A stretch of DNA of 64,000 bases. It comes from Calditrichota bacterium (GTDB lineage: Bacteria; Zhuqueibacterota; Zhuqueibacteria; Zhuqueibacterales; Geothermadaptataceae). The translations under genes and the position numbers were made by a program. Of this stretch, positions 35,095 through 44,320 are shown in pieces (position 1 is the stretch's first letter; each line of letters begins with the position of its first letter). The DNA is taken from NCBI GenBank assembly GCA_008501765.1, contig QQUE01000007.1:918186-982185 (forward strand), written 5' to 3'. The notes under the pieces were generated by a model. That model searched no databases. It was not told the DNA's origin and saw only the letters and a program-made list of their open reading frames with translations.

Positions 35095-36178
35095 AAGATG
35101 AAACTCCATTGCTCTGCCGCGTTCCATTTGTCGGAGTCAATTCGGATCCATTTTTCTTGCCGTTTTCCTGAGATGGAGTCCCGATTTTTTTGCCATTTTT
35201 TTGAACCGAGTCGATGGGCATGACATCCAAATCCCGCTTTATTTCGGCTGATAATAATGCCAGTTCACAAACGCGGCTGGTAAAGTATTCCTCTTTCCCA
35301 ATATTGACCATTTTGGTGTACTCACCATTGAGTTCATGGGAGACGATGGTTAAGAAATGGTTCAATTCGTCGCGTAATGGTTCTGATTTTTCAATTTCAA
35401 TGGAGTAGGGCTCATCTTTATTCACCCCGTCATACGATACAGAAATTGGATATACCTGAATGGTCTGTTCCTGGAAATCACAGGCAATTTTCAGATTTTC
35501 TGCGACAATCCAGATATCGCGTGCCTTTTCCGGATGACAACTGCTAACCTCAAGACTGGCATAAAAACGGTCGTAATCAAGCATGATCATCGCTGATTCT
35601 TCAAGTCCATTACCGAAGAGATCCATGGTTTTACAATAGACCCGCTCCGGTCGTTTATCCAAGATAAAATTTAAAATATCAATGAGATGAACACCCAAAT
35701 TTACCACGGCGCCCGAATCACGACGTGGTGGGTTGGTCGAATGAACGTATCGTGTGGTGATATATTGCAATTGCCCGGCGTCAGCCAGGAGTTCTTTCAA
35801 TTTGATGACCGCTGGATTAAAACGGTATAAATAGCCAACTGAAAAAACACATTTTTGCTGCTCTGCCAATTCAACCAGTTCATTGGTCTTTTGAGCACGT
35901 AACGTCACTGGTTTTTCAACAAGTACATGTTTTTTCGCGATGAGGCATTCTTTGACAACATCGTAGTGTTTATCGGTGGGCACAGCCACAGTAACTGCGT
36001 CCACAAACGGCAGCATGTCATAAAAATCCTGGAAATAGAGGATGTTGTTTTCCTTAGCCAATTCCTCAGTATTTGGATTGATATCAGCAATTCCAACAAG
36101 TTCACAATCTAATTTTGAGAGAGTACGGATGTGGTTTTTGCCCCACCTGCCTGCACCTATTACACCTACTTTTACCAT
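35087..36178 (-). CDS. Gfo/Idh/MocA-family sugar-nucleotide dehydrogenase (WbpB/WlbA-like)
   Basis: The 363-residue oxidoreductase has an N-terminal Rossmann fold (KVGVIGAGRWGKNHIRTL), the AVPTDKHYD region, and the family signature VLVEKPVTL. SVGYLYRFNPAVIKLKELL and VNLGVHLIDILNFILD are typical of the WlbA/WbpB group that oxidises C3 of UDP-N-acetylglucuronate. After about residue 320 there is a low-complexity, Asn/Gly/Lys-rich tail (SQENGKKNGSELTPTNGTRQ) absent from most relatives. The stop codon is overlapped by the next gene, so the two are probably made together. A 507-bp spacer upstream may hold an internal promoter. Confidence 0.88.
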   Translation of the reverse strand: MVKVGVIGAGRWGKNHIRTLSKLDCELVGIADINPNTEELAKENNILYFQDFYDMLPFVDAVTVAVPTDKHYDVVKECLIAKKHVLVEKPVTLRAQKTNELVELAEQQKCVFSVGYLYRFNPAVIKLKELLADAGQLQYITTRYVHSTNPPRRDSGAVVNLGVHLIDILNFILDKRPERVYCKTMDLFGNGLEESAMIMLDYDRFYASLEVSSCHPEKARDIWIVAENLKIACDFQEQTIQVYPISVSYDGVNKDEPYSIEIEKSEPLRDELNHFLTIVSHELNGEYTKMVNIGKEEYFTSRVCELALLSAEIKRDLDVMPIDSVQKNGKKIGTPSQENGKKNGSELTPTNGTRQSNGVSSYA

Positions 36179-36685
36179 TTTCTATTCTTCTCCTTGCTAT
36201 TATTTATATCCTGAAAAAAAACGTTGGTGATGGGATATAATTAATTTTAGCGTAAAATAAATGCGTTGAATTATTCAAACAGGAAAATGAATGGAGGAAA
36301 AGTGAGCAGTCCTGCTAAAGATTGCCATGAAGGGAGGTTAGAAAAGATGAGAAAATCAAAGGGTGCGATAATTCCAAAGCAAATTTCAAACTGGCACCAA
36401 CAACATCATCTATCCCGGGGCTTCGTTCCCGCCAATATCAGCGAAAAAACAAAAAATTCCCTTTCTCCATTCTCGAGCCCGTTTTACTTACCAGTCGATA
36501 AAAACGTCATGTTCCTACAACTGTTTTGAGATCAACTACATACAGTTTGAATTTAAAAATACTGATATAAGTTAGTTACATTGGCAAGTTTATGCGGAGA
36601 AAAAAGTAGAGAAAAAGAGAGAATTAATAAAGCGATTGAAATAACGTTTATTCAGATTAATATCATACAAATTCGCATAATAATT
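36179..36685. other. Spacer inside the polysaccharide locus
   Basis: This 507-bp gap splits the minus-strand locus. No coding frame is convincing: a plus-strand frame at 36266-36529 has poor composition and no recognisable domain. A local promoter for the diacetamido-uronate gene set is plausible, but I cannot place one. Confidence 0.4.
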
Positions 36686-37780
36686 TTATAGAAAATTATC
36701 TTGATAGGCTGGGTTTTCTCTCATTATGCGATGGCTCTGTGGGTAGTTTTCGAAAAACCAAACCATGAATGCAGTGACGTCAATTTTTTCAGAAAGCATT
36801 CTATTCCGGCGGGCTTTATATTCCTGTTGCAAGTTTTCTGAATTCACCAAATCTTCAATTTTTTTAAACAACTGGTTAGGATATTGTGTTTGAATCCCGA
36901 ATGTGAGTCCATAATCATGCTCAAGTTCATCGAGATAACCCAACTTACCCACAAAATCATTATATCTCAAAGAAGGTGTCCCAAGGACCGCAGCTTCAGC
37001 GGCCATTGTCTGGCTATCGCCAATGTACATTTCGGCATAAAACAACGCATGATGCACATCATCTGGATTGATTTTGATTCGATATTTTTCAAATTGAGAT
37101 TCCAGCTCTCTTTCGGAAGTGATGTAAATATTGCCTTTTGGCTCCAGAATGTTGATTATTTTCTGTGCAATCTCTGTAGTTATTCCACTTTTGCCGGTGT
37201 CGTGATGCGCAGTTAATTTGGCAAATCTCAAGAGAAAAAATGACTCATCCAAGTTGACATACTTCTTGATCCGTTCCTGATCAGGTAGAAATTGATTAGG
37301 ATGCAAATAAGCTAATTCGTGATACCCCGAATAATGCACCGTTTTATCCTCCCATTTCCCAGTTCTGCAAGGATTTGGTGCCAAAATACAACTTGCCAGC
37401 GGATACCCCATTTTGGCAAACAAGGGAACAGCATCAAAATCATCTTCATTGACATTGATTGCTGGAATTTTTAATAACTTGCCAATGTGCGTGATTTCGG
37501 TCGATGTTCCCACCATAATATCCGGACGGTTTTTAAAACACGCTTTAAGAATTCCGCAATCTCGATGCAGTAGACCAAGGGCAATGGATAATTTATCATC
37601 CTTCCGCCCTGCTGGTTGGATATTGAGATAATTAAAACCTGACTCTTTAACCAGCTCTTCTAAAATATCTTTCTTTTTAATAAGCAGATAAATTGAATGC
37701 CCATTAGTTTTTAGTTGAGACAAAACATTTTTAAAAAGATGGTAGTGGGCGGGATGCCCTAAATAGAATAAAACTTTCAT
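36686..37780 (-). CDS. DUF354 family glycosyltransferase-like protein
   Basis: The 364-residue protein matches DUF354, a GT-B-like family found in polysaccharide clusters and archaea. Family stretches are VLFYLGHPAHYHLFKNVL at the N-terminus, RPDIMVGTSTEITHIGKLL, NVNEDDFDAVPLF, and the C-terminal sugar-nucleotide-like site MYIGDSQTMAAEAAVLGTPS. Its exact reaction is not established; transfer of a sugar from a nucleotide donor is likely. The start ATG overlaps the preceding gene's stop by 4 bases (ATGA). With the next two genes upstream it forms a tight three-gene block. Confidence 0.85.
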   Translation of the reverse strand: MKVLFYLGHPAHYHLFKNVLSQLKTNGHSIYLLIKKKDILEELVKESGFNYLNIQPAGRKDDKLSIALGLLHRDCGILKACFKNRPDIMVGTSTEITHIGKLLKIPAINVNEDDFDAVPLFAKMGYPLASCILAPNPCRTGKWEDKTVHYSGYHELAYLHPNQFLPDQERIKKYVNLDESFFLLRFAKLTAHHDTGKSGITTEIAQKIINILEPKGNIYITSERELESQFEKYRIKINPDDVHHALFYAEMYIGDSQTMAAEAAVLGTPSLRYNDFVGKLGYLDELEHDYGLTFGIQTQYPNQLFKKIEDLVNSENLQQEYKARRNRMLSEKIDVTAFMVWFFENYPQSHRIMRENPAYQDNFL

Positions 37781-38934
37781 CGGAGGTCGCTATTCTTAAA
37801 TAATAAATAGGATAATGCGGCAAACATCCATGCATTAGACCAGCGCATAAAGGAGATTTTGCTGGTGAAATATTTATACTTGCGGAAATAGAAATGTCCG
37901 TCCTTGGCCTGCATGTTGGAAACCATCCAATTAGCAACGTTTTCTGCTATCTTTAACTTGCCAAAACGCACCAAAGTCAAAATAGATTGTGCGGCTGAAG
38001 TGCAGTCAACGGGATATTTTTTTTGATCATAAAATTTAGGAATTTTCTCATGTTCGAAAAAATTGTCACAGTAAAATTGAAATCCCAATTCCAAGTTATT
38101 ACGATGCGTTTCATCACCGGTCAACTTGACAAATGTTTCAAGGCAATCAAGAATGTATCCCGTATGATAATTATCTACCCAATCACGATTATCATTGTGT
38201 GAATAAACCCACGCACCTGTTCGGTTTTGATGTTTCATCACAAATTGCACTGTGAGAGCGGCTTCATTCAACAAAGAACTATCACTATTAATTGAATACA
38301 CCTGCGAAAGCAGCCTTGCCCCTTTCATTGTGGCATTGAAAACGATTTGTTTGTCAAGCGGTGAGTAGGAATAACAAAATAAATCGCCTTCATAAACCTT
38401 ATTTAAATCCTTGCGGATAAAATCTACTGCGCTGATGCACAAATCCAAAGCATGTCGATTTTGAGTTAATTCATAAGCTATAAATAGGCTATTTGTAATA
38501 ATCCCTGTCGCAACGACTGTCGGTGTGAAGGCCGGGATTGAAGCATAACGTGCTTCCCAGTCAAAATCGTACCCCCAACAAGCGCCGCTAAATCCTTTGG
38601 ATTGCAGCCGGATTAATTCGTCCAGCAGAATTTCTATCCGTTCTAAATAGATTTCATTTTTCTCTGGAAATACCTGCGACAGATAAGCAAAACCCTGTAG
38701 ACACAATCCAAGGGTTACCGGGTTATAGCCCTTGGGGATTCCAAGCAAAGGACGCAAATTTAACAACGATCGCTTGGTAATTTGTTGAACGAGAAATCTT
38801 AATTTTTTATTATTTAAAGCAGGAAGTTTAAATAACGGCGACTCCAAGCCGTCATAGCGATCGTATCCCCGATACTTATTAGCTAAAATATAGTTTTCAA
38901 GGCGGAGAGTGTTAGGTGCCAAAGTTGGAGGCAT
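37777..38934 (-). CDS. (alpha/alpha)6-barrel protein of polysaccharide clusters
   Basis: The 385-residue soluble protein has no single clear catalytic motif. Its repeating helical pattern, with elements such as NPVTLGLCLQGFAYLSQVF, GTGxxxNSLFIAYELT-like ATGIITNSLFIAYELTQN, HTGYILDCLETFVKLTGD and CTSAAQSILTLVRFGKLK, resembles six-hairpin (alpha/alpha)6 toroids of glycoside hydrolases, lyases and epimerases. SNAWMFAALSYLLF near the end is typical of this group in capsule loci. It may act on the polymer or on a lipid-linked intermediate. The start lies 1 bp after the bi-domain oxidoreductase stop and its own stop overlaps the DUF354 start by 4 bp. Confidence 0.65.
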   Translation of the reverse strand: MPPTLAPNTLRLENYILANKYRGYDRYDGLESPLFKLPALNNKKLRFLVQQITKRSLLNLRPLLGIPKGYNPVTLGLCLQGFAYLSQVFPEKNEIYLERIEILLDELIRLQSKGFSGACWGYDFDWEARYASIPAFTPTVVATGIITNSLFIAYELTQNRHALDLCISAVDFIRKDLNKVYEGDLFCYSYSPLDKQIVFNATMKGARLLSQVYSINSDSSLLNEAALTVQFVMKHQNRTGAWVYSHNDNRDWVDNYHTGYILDCLETFVKLTGDETHRNNLELGFQFYCDNFFEHEKIPKFYDQKKYPVDCTSAAQSILTLVRFGKLKIAENVANWMVSNMQAKDGHFYFRKYKYFTSKISFMRWSNAWMFAALSYLLFKNSDLR

Positions 38935-38935
38935 C

Positions 38936-41077
38936 TCAATCTGCCAAAGCTATAGTTTTACCGCTCGCAAGCGACTCAAGAATTTTAAAAGGTAAAAGAC
39001 TCGACAAATAAAGTTCATCAAAAGGAATGGGTGTGGCAATTCCTTTTTGAACAGCGTTTAGAAATTGCTGCACCTCAATCGCATGTCCCTTATCTTGTTT
39101 TGCTTTACATGTAACAGTTTTCTGCCCGTATATAGTCAGGCGGGAGAAATCATGAATAACTGCTGTCATCCCATCACAATAGACTTCCAGATATTCCTTC
39201 TCTAATTGCTTGCTGCCGTTGGCAAAATAGGAGATGGTTGCAATTGAGCCGTTGGCAAATTTCAAATTTACTGAAAGTGTATCATTTAAATTTAAAGCTG
39301 TATCCATCCCCAAAGCGCTCACTGCAACAGGTTTACTGCCACTTAAATACATACATAAATCAATAAAATGGCATACTTCCCCGATAATCCTTCCACCCCC
39401 AATTTCCGGATCCTGTGTCCAATGGTCGGCCGGAATATGGCCCACATTTATTCGATAATTGATAGCTTTTTTAGAGTCTCTGCCAAGTTTCTGCACAAGA
39501 GTTTCGACCATGGGTGCAAATCGCCGATTAAATCCAATCATAAGGTGTGAGTCGCTTTTTTCATAGGCCGTTTTAATTCTTTCCAACGCATCAACAGTTA
39601 GACATATTGGTTTTTCCACAAACACATTTTTGCCATTTTCCAGAGCTGCCAGAACAAATTCTGCATGGGAATCATGCCGTGTCGCGATGAAAATCGTATT
39701 TATCTCTGGATTTGCAAAGACTTCTGCGGGTGAACTTACGGCGTGCTTAAATTTGAATTTGTCTGCAACATTTCTACTGCTATTGCCCGAAGCTGTATTT
39801 ACGGCAATCAAATCTCCATACTTCACTGCAGTGGGTAAAAGAAATTTCTGCGCGAAACTTCCAGCTCCAATAAAACCAATATGCGGCGTTTGTGCTGATG
39901 TCGAAAGAGAACCATTTGACCTATTTGTCAGGTTGATACTGGACTCAAGTTTTTTTGTCGTGTCGTATTTGAGTAAAACGCCAAACACTGGCTCAGTTCT
40001 GGCTAAAATTAAATCGTAGGCAGACAGCGCATTTTCAAATTCAAAAATATGTGTCGTCAACAAATCGATGTCCAGTTTATCCTGATGCACCAATTCGAGA
40101 TAAGCCTGCATATTGCGATTTTCGGTCCAGCGCACATAACCGATGGGATAGTCGAGTCCCTTTTCTTCATAGTTTGCATCGTATCTGCCAGGACCATACG
40201 ATGATGACATACGCAGTTCAAGTTCTTTTTGGTAATAGTTGGAACGGCTGAATCCAGTAGGCACAGCGCCCACAATGACGACTTTCCCTTTACGGCGGCA
40301 TAATTTCCCGGCCAGTTCTACAGGATCAAGGCTGCTTGTTCCCGCTGTGATGATGACAGAATCAACACCGTAGCCACCTGAGATTTCGTTTATCCCTTGT
40401 AGCAGTGTTTCATCATTTCTTACAAATGCAGCATCAGCGCCAGATTTTTTCGCAAGCTCAACAGCTGCAGTATCGATGTCAATTCCCATTACCACATTGC
40501 CCGCTGCTTTGAGCATTTGCACTGTCAACTGACCTATGAGGCCCAAGCCGACAACAACACAACTCTCGCCCAATCGTAAATCAGCCTGCCGAATGCCTTG
40601 CAGCGCGATTGACGCAACAGTGGTATAGGCAGCATGTGCGGATTTTACATTTTCCGAAACTTTAACACATAAATTTTTCTCCACAGCGATCACTTCCGCA
40701 TGGGCTGCAGAAACACCACTACAGGCGACCCTGTCGCCTACACTCAATCCCGTAACATCTTGCCCGACTTCGATTATTCGCCCCATTGCGCTATAACCCA
40801 GGGGCGCTGGCGCATCAAGTTTGTTCATCACTTTTTGGTAAGTCGCCTGAATGCCCTCAGTTTTAACAGAATCGAGCACCTGCTTCACTTGTTCAGGTTT
40901 TTGCCTGGCTTTTGCAAATAAAGAAGACCGCGCTGTCTTGACTTTGCTGCCTTCCGTTCCAGCGCTAATAAGAGAGTACTCTGTCCTAACAAGAACCTTG
41001 CCTTTGGCAAGCGCTGGAAATGGAACTTCAAGCAGCTCCATTTTACCAGTTTTGAGATTTTGTATGAGTTGCTGCAT
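38936..41077 (-). CDS. Bi-domain oxidoreductase: medium-chain alcohol dehydrogenase fused to Gfo/Idh/MocA
   Basis: The 713-residue protein is a known fusion type. Residues 1 to about 355 form an alcohol-dehydrogenase-like domain: YSLISAGTEGSKV, GYSAMGRIIEVGQDVTGLSV, VGDRVACSG and the NAD(P) site VVGLGLIGQLTVQMLKAAG. Residues from about 395 form a Gfo/Idh/MocA domain: PHIGFIGAGSFAQKFLLP, IATRHDSHAEFVLAAL, NVFVEKPICL and GGGRIIGEVCHFIDL. Such proteins occur in capsule or exopolysaccharide loci next to heparinase-like or (alpha/alpha)6 proteins and glycosyltransferases, and probably oxidise a sugar in the pathway; the reaction is not known. It heads the three-gene block with the next two genes. 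Confidence 0.9.
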   Translation of the reverse strand: MQQLIQNLKTGKMELLEVPFPALAKGKVLVRTEYSLISAGTEGSKVKTARSSLFAKARQKPEQVKQVLDSVKTEGIQATYQKVMNKLDAPAPLGYSAMGRIIEVGQDVTGLSVGDRVACSGVSAAHAEVIAVEKNLCVKVSENVKSAHAAYTTVASIALQGIRQADLRLGESCVVVGLGLIGQLTVQMLKAAGNVVMGIDIDTAAVELAKKSGADAAFVRNDETLLQGINEISGGYGVDSVIITAGTSSLDPVELAGKLCRRKGKVVIVGAVPTGFSRSNYYQKELELRMSSSYGPGRYDANYEEKGLDYPIGYVRWTENRNMQAYLELVHQDKLDIDLLTTHIFEFENALSAYDLILARTEPVFGVLLKYDTTKKLESSINLTNRSNGSLSTSAQTPHIGFIGAGSFAQKFLLPTAVKYGDLIAVNTASGNSSRNVADKFKFKHAVSSPAEVFANPEINTIFIATRHDSHAEFVLAALENGKNVFVEKPICLTVDALERIKTAYEKSDSHLMIGFNRRFAPMVETLVQKLGRDSKKAINYRINVGHIPADHWTQDPEIGGGRIIGEVCHFIDLCMYLSGSKPVAVSALGMDTALNLNDTLSVNLKFANGSIATISYFANGSKQLEKEYLEVYCDGMTAVIHDFSRLTIYGQKTVTCKAKQDKGHAIEVQQFLNAVQKGIATPIPFDELYLSSLLPFKILESLASGKTIALAD

Positions 41078-41135
41078 ATTATGCGATCGGTTTTAAATGA
41101 GGATTATAAATATTAATACACAATTTGATTAATGG

Positions 41136-42224
41136 CTATTTAAGAATAGTATCAAAAACTTTCAGAATATTTTTTTCAAATATTTCCAACGTATATTTTT
41201 CATAAAATTTTTTCTTTCCTGCTTCTCCCATCGCAATCGATTCATCTTTATTTTTAATTAAATATTCAATTTTATTAGCTAAAGCACTAGTATCATTTTT
41301 AGAAACTAAAAATCCGGTTATTCCATCATCAATAATTTCAGGGATTGAACCTTCAAACGTTGATACAACTGGAAGACCTGCTTGCATTGCCTCTAAAATA
41401 ACCAGTCCCCAGGCTTCATTTAAGGTGGGGTGGACAAATATATCACTTTTGATAAAAAGATCATCTTTTTCGTTGCCATAAACAGCGCCAACATATTCAA
41501 CTTGATCAGTTAAATTTCTCGTTCGAAGTAATTGTAAAATACTATTCTTATTATAATCACGCTCATTACCTGCTATTTTAGCAACAAAGGGTATCATTTT
41601 TTGAGATAAAATCTCAAGAGCATCCAAGTAATCAATAATCCCTTTTGACCTGTTCAAATTAGAGAGAAATAATAATCGTGCTAATCTTCTATTCTCTTGA
41701 GTTTTAACAATTGTTTTTTGCGGTATGCCATTATTTACAATAAAAGGTTTTTCAGTATAAACATACGCTATGTCATTTTTAATGAGTTCAGATAAACAAA
41801 TAATATGCACATTTTTAAATGCAAATTTATATAGGCTCTCCTGAAAAGAAGAACCTTTCACCTTGTTATCAATCCCTTTCCCATGTAAATGAATAAGAAT
41901 TTTTTTTCGAAATATTTTAATCGTGGTAACAAAGAACAAATCGCGATAAAATGCAAAACCAAGAGGTGAAATTTGAAAATAAACTAGGTCCGGTCTAAAT
42001 GTTAAAATCTGTAAAACAAGCTTAAATAGAATTTTAGCAATAATAATTATTTTTCCCCATGAAAAAGTAGCAAGATTAATATTATTTTGTGCGTATGAGA
42101 TTTTAATGGTCTGTGTGATAAAGATGTTATCTAAACTCTTATTCTCACAAACATATTGATTCATTAATGTTGCACCCGTAACAGGAGGAGGCAGTTTAAG
42201 AAGAAATAGTATTTTCTTTTTCAT
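41136..42224 (-). CDS. GT4-family (GT-B) glycosyltransferase
   Basis: The 362-residue cytosolic enzyme begins MKKKILFLLKLPPPVTGATL, a common acceptor-domain start. The donor domain has RLLFLSNLNRSKGIIDYLD, VEYVGAVYGNEKDDLF and the E-x7-E signature in PTLNEAWGLVILEAMQAG, followed by PVVSTFEGSIPEIIDDG. It adds one sugar from a nucleotide donor to the growing repeat unit at the inner face of the membrane, and specificity is not readable. Base composition is clearly more AT-rich than the oxidoreductase gene next to it, and this gene marks one edge of the AT-rich core. Confidence 0.92.
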   Translation of the reverse strand: MKKKILFLLKLPPPVTGATLMNQYVCENKSLDNIFITQTIKISYAQNNINLATFSWGKIIIIAKILFKLVLQILTFRPDLVYFQISPLGFAFYRDLFFVTTIKIFRKKILIHLHGKGIDNKVKGSSFQESLYKFAFKNVHIICLSELIKNDIAYVYTEKPFIVNNGIPQKTIVKTQENRRLARLLFLSNLNRSKGIIDYLDALEILSQKMIPFVAKIAGNERDYNKNSILQLLRTRNLTDQVEYVGAVYGNEKDDLFIKSDIFVHPTLNEAWGLVILEAMQAGLPVVSTFEGSIPEIIDDGITGFLVSKNDTSALANKIEYLIKNKDESIAMGEAGKKKFYEKYTLEIFEKNILKVFDTILK

Positions 42225-42279
42225 ATCAAAAAATTATGGGAAAAGAATTAAAGAAATATCGTATTAATACCAAGTTGAA

Positions 42280-43392
42280 TTATTTGCTCATAGATTCATT
42301 TGAGTAAGCATTCTTTATAGCAGCTAACATATTATTTATACTAAAATCAGTAGAGAATTTTTGGGCCTGTTTAATTGAATTTTTCGAAAATTTTTCATAT
42401 AAACTCTGATCATCTAAAAGCATACAAACATGCGAAACCCAAGCATCAACTTTCAAAGGTAATACAAAACCATTATATTTATGCACAACTAAATCATCCG
42501 CAGCCCCAGCATTTTCACATGTGATTACCGGCAAGCCTGAGGCACAAGCTTCATTTGCAACAACACCCCACCCATCAACTTCAGTAGGAAACAAAAATAA
42601 TTTTGAAGCGCCATAATAAGCTGGAAGTTCGTTTTGTTGTACAAACCCAGGATAATTAAAACTAACATTGATCTTTTTCAAAATTTTCAGAATATCATCT
42701 TGCAATGGGCCGCTTCCAAGAAGCAAAATTTTTATATTCTTTTTTTTCTTATTTAATTTTTCAACAACCTCTAAAAAAAAATACGGCATCTTTCGTTGGA
42801 TAAATTGCCCTGAAAACATAATATCATATTTTTTTTCCACCCCTGAAGACTGAGCATAAAAATTATTTTCAATATTATATGGCACCTTAAATATTTTTTG
42901 ATCAGGCACACCATATGAAAGAAAGTTTTGTCGACCTTTTTCACCGACTGGAAGTGCTGCAGTAATGTATCGATAAACCACTTTTCGAATCATAATGTGA
43001 AATATTGAAAATTCTTTTTCTGTTAGTGACCATGAATCAGTATTGACGAAAAGTTTTTTCTTAAATACTTTTGCAAATAAAATAGCAGCTAACATCGTTG
43101 GGTTAAATCCACCTGTGACTATGATGTCAGGATTGTGCATTTTAAGTTGAGTCCAAATATCAGCATTCCAATAAATAGATCGATTCCACAGTTTGAATTT
43201 ACTTTTTTTTAGAAATAAATGATTATGTTCAATTTGTGGTGGATTCCATCTTCTATTGGGTTCTGAATGAGCACAATAATATATCATAAACTTCCCCGTT
43301 ACACTATCAGCAAGTTTATTAAAATAAAATACCCTATAAGGAGATGGGATATTAGCAATAATTACCGTTTTAATACGTTTACCTTTTAACAT
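42280..43392 (-). CDS. GT4-family (GT-B) glycosyltransferase
   Basis: The 370-residue enzyme has an N-terminal domain starting TVIIANIPSPYRVFYFNKL, typical of WcaI/PssA-like GT4 enzymes. The donor domain shows IMFSGQFIQRKMPYFFLEV, ILLLGSGPLQDDILKIL and the E-x7-E form PTEVDGWGVVANEACASG with PVITCENAGAADDLV. ATG 43392 is preferred to an in-frame TTG nine bases upstream. The gene lies 19 bp downstream of the FkbM methyltransferase gene in the same direction. Acceptor and donor sugars are unknown. Confidence 0.92.
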   Translation of the reverse strand: MLKGKRIKTVIIANIPSPYRVFYFNKLADSVTGKFMIYYCAHSEPNRRWNPPQIEHNHLFLKKSKFKLWNRSIYWNADIWTQLKMHNPDIIVTGGFNPTMLAAILFAKVFKKKLFVNTDSWSLTEKEFSIFHIMIRKVVYRYITAALPVGEKGRQNFLSYGVPDQKIFKVPYNIENNFYAQSSGVEKKYDIMFSGQFIQRKMPYFFLEVVEKLNKKKKNIKILLLGSGPLQDDILKILKKINVSFNYPGFVQQNELPAYYGASKLFLFPTEVDGWGVVANEACASGLPVITCENAGAADDLVVHKYNGFVLPLKVDAWVSHVCMLLDDQSLYEKFSKNSIKQAQKFSTDFSINNMLAAIKNAYSNESMSK

Positions 43393-43411
43393 TGCACCCA
43401 ATAGTAAGCAA

Positions 43412-44284
43412 TTAGATAGTTGATTCTAAAATGCTGAATTGATATTTTTTTTGAACTCGGTTTAAAAATTCTTGTGATATGAAAACAGGATCTTCCTGTA
43501 ATTTCGACAAACTATTTCTATGAAACTGCTTATTTCGGAAATCAAAATAAAGAGGGCCGATAAATCCAGATATATTCAGTAACTTTATAATTTCATTTCT
43601 ATTTTCTGATATTTCGATTACGAATACTTGTACTTTTTCAAGAATACTATTAAAGCCAAGCAATACATCTAATTCAAATCCTTCAACATCAATTTTTACA
43701 AAATCAGGTTTAATATCATTTTTAGAACAAAAGGAACTAATTGTTAATTTTTCAACTTCAATTGAATCAATATGTTGATCATTTTTGATTATCTTATTTA
43801 CTGAACTATAAGGTTTATTCGAAAAGCAGCAAATACCGTTATCGCGACTAATTGCTTTATTTATGGCTACTACATTATCCCGTTTATTATAAGCTAAATT
43901 TGCATTTAATTTTTGAAAAGTACTGGGTGTCGGTTCAAATGCAAATACCTTAGTCTTACTAAATTCTGAAAAGAGCAGGCTATATATACCTAGGTTGGCA
44001 CCAATATCAAAAAAAACACCTCCCAAATTTTTAGCACAAAATCTAAACAAATTCATATTGTTATAATCAAATAATCCTTGCGTATAGATTTTCGTTCCAC
44101 CTTGCTTAGCTACCGATTTGTTAGTTATTAAGAGAGTAGATTCAGAGACTGTTAGTTTCAAAGGGAATTTATTGAATAATTTTACAAAGCTCCACTCTAT
44201 GTATTTATAGAGAGCAAAGAATCTATTCACATTTTCATTTTGCAAAATTCGGAATATTGAGTTTTTTATATTGATCAAATGCAT
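43412..44284 (-). CDS. FkbM-family SAM-dependent methyltransferase
   Basis: The 290-residue protein has the FkbM methyltransferase domain: motif I GGVFFDIGANLGIYSLLF, VFAFEPTPSTFQKLNANL, and FVKIDVEGFELDVLLGF. It transfers a methyl group from S-adenosylmethionine, most likely to a sugar hydroxyl in this setting. An N-terminal extension of about 95 residues precedes motif I, longer than in minimal relatives. It is one of three methyltransferases in the locus, suggesting that the polymer is O-methylated at several places or capped by methylation. Confidence 0.9.
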   Translation of the reverse strand: MHLINIKNSIFRILQNENVNRFFALYKYIEWSFVKLFNKFPLKLTVSESTLLITNKSVAKQGGTKIYTQGLFDYNNMNLFRFCAKNLGGVFFDIGANLGIYSLLFSEFSKTKVFAFEPTPSTFQKLNANLAYNKRDNVVAINKAISRDNGICCFSNKPYSSVNKIIKNDQHIDSIEVEKLTISSFCSKNDIKPDFVKIDVEGFELDVLLGFNSILEKVQVFVIEISENRNEIIKLLNISGFIGPLYFDFRNKQFHRNSLSKLQEDPVFISQEFLNRVQKKYQFSILESTI

Positions 44285-44320
44285 TCAAACAATCTTTCAT
44301 CGTAATTTAAGATAAATAAT

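Noticed and set aside
36266-36529. Plus-strand frame inside the polysaccharide locus spacer
   Set aside because: Opposite to the operon direction, unusual composition, no known family. AGGAGG-like bases nearby are not enough.
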